Shown: one piece after another, positions 6,998 through 9,096 of the stretch
Position numbering within the stretch: position 1 is the first letter of the stretch
How the letters are laid out: each line of letters starts with the position of its first letter
From: Bacteroidales bacterium
GTDB lineage: Bacteria; Bacteroidota; Bacteroidia; Bacteroidales; Tenuifilaceae
Assembly: GCA_003531155.1 (NCBI GenBank)
Contig: DQHR01000176.1
Span: 26,597-35,692, forward strand
Reading direction: 5' to 3'
Length of the DNA stretch: 9,096 bases
Notes under the pieces: model-generated
Seen by the model: only the letters and a program-made list of their open reading frames with translations
The model's database searches: none
What the model was told of the DNA's origin: nothing
Made by a program: the position numbers and the translations under genes

Positions 6998-7686
6998 TGA
7001 AAAAGAAGATTTTATATATTGAAGATGAGCCATTTTTAGGTAAGATCGTTCACGAAACTTTACAAAAGCAAGGCTTTGAGGTAATGCTTGTAGCCGACGG
7101 TTCAAAGGTGATGCAGAGTTTCAATGCGTTTACTCCCGATATTTGTGTGCTCGATATTATGCTTCCCAACGTTGATGGTTACACGCTTTGTGCTGAAATC
7201 AAAAAGCGATTCCCTTTGTTACCAATTATTTTCTTAACAGCAAAGGCTGAAACTGCAGATTTAGTGAAAGGTTTTGAGGTTGGAGGTTCCGATTACATTC
7301 GTAAACCCTTTAGCATGGAGGAGTTGATTGTTAGAATTAACAACATGCTTAGCATTTTGGCTAAGGCCAAAAATAGTAAAGATAATAATAGTGATAGAAC
7401 ACTAGGCAAATACATTTATTCACCATTACGGTATGAGTTGATTTCGCCCACAAAGACAATTAAACTTTCGCAACGGGAACATGAGGTACTGAATTTGCTA
7501 ACCGCAAGCCTGAACCAAACAGTCGATCGCCGATTCCTCCTCAAAACCGTTTGGGGTGATGACTCTTTCTTCAACTCTCGAACACTTGATGTCTACATTC
7601 GCAAACTCCGCGATTATTTTTCGGAGGACACAAATATTGAGTTAATTACCCTGAAAGGGAAGGGGTATTTATTCTTAATTCGATAG
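6997..7686 (+). CDS. OmpR/PhoB-family response regulator
   Basis: This is a 229-residue DNA-binding response regulator. The receiver domain (4-118) shows the acidic pair Glu9/Asp10, phosphoacceptor Asp53 (VLDIMLPNVDGY), Thr81 (FLTAKAE) and Lys103 (RKPF). A linker of about 15 polar residues leads to a winged-helix domain (about 128-229) with LSQREHEVLNLL and the recognition-helix region NSRTLDVYIRKLRDYF, ending GKGYLF. I chose the ATG at 6997, which overlaps the kinase stop as TAATG and implies translational coupling; an ATG-less extension to 6961 would lie inside the kinase gene and precede the conserved receiver start. It is expected to be phosphorylated by the kinase and to bind DNA repeats; the GGTTAA cluster at 5382-5432 is the obvious candidate target. 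Confidence 0.95.
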   Translation: MKKKILYIEDEPFLGKIVHETLQKQGFEVMLVADGSKVMQSFNAFTPDICVLDIMLPNVDGYTLCAEIKKRFPLLPIIFLTAKAETADLVKGFEVGGSDYIRKPFSMEELIVRINNMLSILAKAKNSKDNNSDRTLGKYIYSPLRYELISPTKTIKLSQREHEVLNLLTASLNQTVDRRFLLKTVWGDDSFFNSRTLDVYIRKLRDYFSEDTNIELITLKGKGYLFLIR

Positions 7687-7692
7687 GAAAAT

Positions 7693-8541
7693 TTAGAAAA
7701 TGTTTACCCACATAGCAAGCCCAAGCCAATTCACTCTTCCATAATCTAAGGTGCTATAAGGAAGTTTTCCATTGTAATATTCTAACCAGATTTTAACCAT
7801 CGATTCAGCTTTCCGCTTGAAGTTTAATCCAACTGCCGTTCTTATGTCGGGAGCAAAACTATTCTCAGCAAAGAATTTTAAATTAATAGAAGTGAACAGA
7901 TTTATCGGTTTTGAATTTTTAAAGCTATAAAGCCCTCCTCCTTGAAAAGACAGCCTTTCGCGAAATACATATTTTGTATAAATTTCTCCAATACTAAAGT
8001 AGTAGTAATTATTGTGCTTTAACTTCAAGTAGGTAAAATCGATTTGCTCGTAGTTAACCGATTTATCGTTGGGGAGAGAATCGTTGTGACGAAGCATATA
8101 GTCATCGCCAAGGTGCGATGAAACATGGAATATTCTTAATCGAAAGATGTTATTGCTTTTCTGAGTGCTAAGATCTAGAGAGATTTTGTAATCGTTATTT
8201 ACTAAGCCAGCTAGGTATCCCGACCTTTTTGTTCGAATTAAATCAAACTGGGTAAAAGTTGCTGCTCCAAAGTTGAATTCCCATAGTAAAGAATTGCTAT
8301 TCTGAGTAAGAATTGGTTTGGTAAAGCCAAGATTAACCAGCGAGTACAAACTTTCTTTGCTGTTTTTTTGCGATAAAACATACGAACCCCCATTAATCTG
8401 GCATTCCAATGGATCAAGAAAAATAGCTGGAAAAACTCTTGTTCTTGGGAAAAAAGTAACTGTAGTGTCTTTGGTAATATTTGCATTAGAAACAATTGCT
8501 ACTATTGAAAATAATATTGTAAGAATATATGATCGCTGCAT
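7693..8541 (-). CDS. Probable DUF1207 outer-membrane protein
   Basis: This is a 282-residue exported protein. Residues 1-20 form a signal peptide (MQRSYILTILFSIVAIVSNA). The mature start FFPRTRVFPAIFLDPLE (about 30-46) and the block HVSSHLGDDY (139-148) fit my recollection of DUF1207 proteins, as does the C-terminal WLEYYNGKLPYSTLDY block (252-267). Repeated amphipathic strands with many aromatic residues, and a final phenylalanine, suggest a beta-barrel in the outer membrane. No enzymatic residues are recognisable and no function is known for the family. It points against the response regulator, with 6 bp between stop codons. Upstream, 105 bp separate it from the YfhO-family gene in the same direction; no strong promoter or terminator is visible there, so either read-through or an independent weak promoter is possible. 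Confidence 0.75.
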   Translation of the reverse strand: MQRSYILTILFSIVAIVSNANITKDTTVTFFPRTRVFPAIFLDPLECQINGGSYVLSQKNSKESLYSLVNLGFTKPILTQNSNSLLWEFNFGAATFTQFDLIRTKRSGYLAGLVNNDYKISLDLSTQKSNNIFRLRIFHVSSHLGDDYMLRHNDSLPNDKSVNYEQIDFTYLKLKHNNYYYFSIGEIYTKYVFRERLSFQGGGLYSFKNSKPINLFTSINLKFFAENSFAPDIRTAVGLNFKRKAESMVKIWLEYYNGKLPYSTLDYGRVNWLGLAMWVNIF

Positions 8542-8646
8542 AATTGTATACCAGTCAATGGAGATTTATTATAACAAATAAGGGCAAAAGAAATTTGTCC
8601 TTGTGTCAGTAAAACAAGAAATCTTTATTTGATGTTTAAACAGAAA

Positions 8647-9096
8647 TTATTTTTTTCTTCCATTAGTTCTATTATTCCATATCTCGAATGAAATAATGCC
8701 TAATGCAAATAGTGCAATTAATATTGAACCAGCGTAAGATATTTTCTTACTTAAGTAGTACGTTTTTGGTTCAAATTTAAATTCAATAGTATGCTTCCCT
8801 GCTGGAATTGTCATTGCTCTTAAAACGTAGTCTACACGGTAGTGCTCAGTTATCTTATTATCAACATAGGCATTCCAGCCATCTTTGTAGTATATCTCAG
8901 AGAACACAGCCACCTGAGGCTGATTTGAATTGGACTCGTAGATTAAATGATTGGGTCTGTATAAACTTTGGTTTATTGTTGCTAATGAATCAAAGGCAAA
9001 GTTATTAGGAATTAAATTGCCAAACTTTTGATCTACAACAGCAGTAGTTCGCGGATTTATTGAATCAAGCGCCTTTATCTCCTCGTTTGCATTTTG
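8647..9096 (-). CDS. YfhO-family membrane protein, C-terminal part (cut by window edge)
   Basis: The frame is open from the right edge to the stop at 8647, giving the last 149 residues of a longer protein; a GTG at 8913 that could be taken as a start is only an internal valine. The visible part begins with a soluble stretch (NANEEIKALDSINPRTTAVVD), followed by FSEIYYKDGWNAYVDNK, DYVLRAMTIPAGKHTIEFKFEP, and a final hydrophobic helix (YAGSILIALFALGIISFEIW) with a basic tail. This order is typical of the C-terminus of YfhO-family polytopic proteins, which resemble GT-C glycosyltransferases and in Bacteroidota usually exceed 800 residues; some Gram-positive members glycosylate lipoteichoic acid. 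The substrate in Bacteroidota is not known to me. Confidence 0.85.
   Translation of the reverse strand, partial: QNANEEIKALDSINPRTTAVVDQKFGNLIPNNFAFDSLATINQSLYRPNHLIYESNSNQPQVAVFSEIYYKDGWNAYVDNKITEHYRVDYVLRAMTIPAGKHTIEFKFEPKTYYLSKKISYAGSILIALFALGIISFEIWNNRTNGRKK

Noticed and set aside
5471..7686. Naming the two-component pair rprX/rprY.
   Set aside because: The general layout is similar, but without alignment the many paralogous Bacteroidota kinase/regulator pairs cannot be told apart.
8585..8592. Possible -7 box for the DUF1207 gene, TTCTTTTG on the minus strand, with TTG 22 bases upstream.
   Set aside because: It mismatches the strongly conserved second base of TAnnTTTG in AT-rich sequence; too weak to list as a promoter.
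8587..8626. An AT-rich imperfect hairpin between the YfhO and DUF1207 genes, core stem CTTGT/ACAAG with a 9-base loop.
   Set aside because: The stem is weak and interrupted, and no clean T-run follows on the minus strand, so it does not support a terminator call.
8647..8913. A stand-alone 88-residue protein starting at GTG 8913.
   Set aside because: The frame stays open to the window edge and the extra residues fit the YfhO C-terminal region, so this is the end of a longer gene.

Overview
The window looks like a chromosomal segment of a Bacteroidota bacterium. The support is an AT-rich sequence, start codons mostly without Shine-Dalgarno stretches, -7 boxes of the TAnnTTTG type, and gene families typical of that phylum: a GLPGLI protein, a CarboxypepD_reg/OMP_b-brl_3 outer-membrane barrel, a tricorn-like S41 peptidase and a YfhO membrane protein. 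The genus cannot be read from the sequence. I see no rRNA, tRNA, CRISPR array, insertion sequence or phage gene.

Left part (1-1510), all on the minus strand. The N-terminus of a tricorn-like S41 peptidase runs off the left edge. Upstream of it lies a two-gene unit: a membrane-anchored metallo-beta-lactamase-fold hydrolase, then a 76-residue DUF5808 membrane protein starting 13 bases after it. Between this unit and the next gene (1505-1699) are an intrinsic terminator and a 65-bp REP-like palindromic element.

Centre (1699-7686). Two operons diverge from a 170-bp intergenic region. Leftward are a GLPGLI-family periplasmic protein and a 918-residue outer-membrane beta-barrel protein. Rightward are a sensor histidine kinase and an OmpR-type response regulator whose start overlaps the kinase stop by one base (TAATG). 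The intergenic region holds four GGTTAA repeats, three of them at starts 21 and 10 bp apart, flanked by outward-facing -7-like boxes. The simplest reading is a self-contained envelope-response module: the two-component system senses a signal across the inner membrane and controls both itself and the GLPGLI/outer-membrane pair. The signal and the job of the pair are unknown, and this is the best candidate here for an undescribed system.

Right part (7687-9096), minus strand: a probable DUF1207 outer-membrane protein, convergent with the response regulator and only 6 bp away from it, and the C-terminal 149 residues of a YfhO-family membrane protein running off the right edge.
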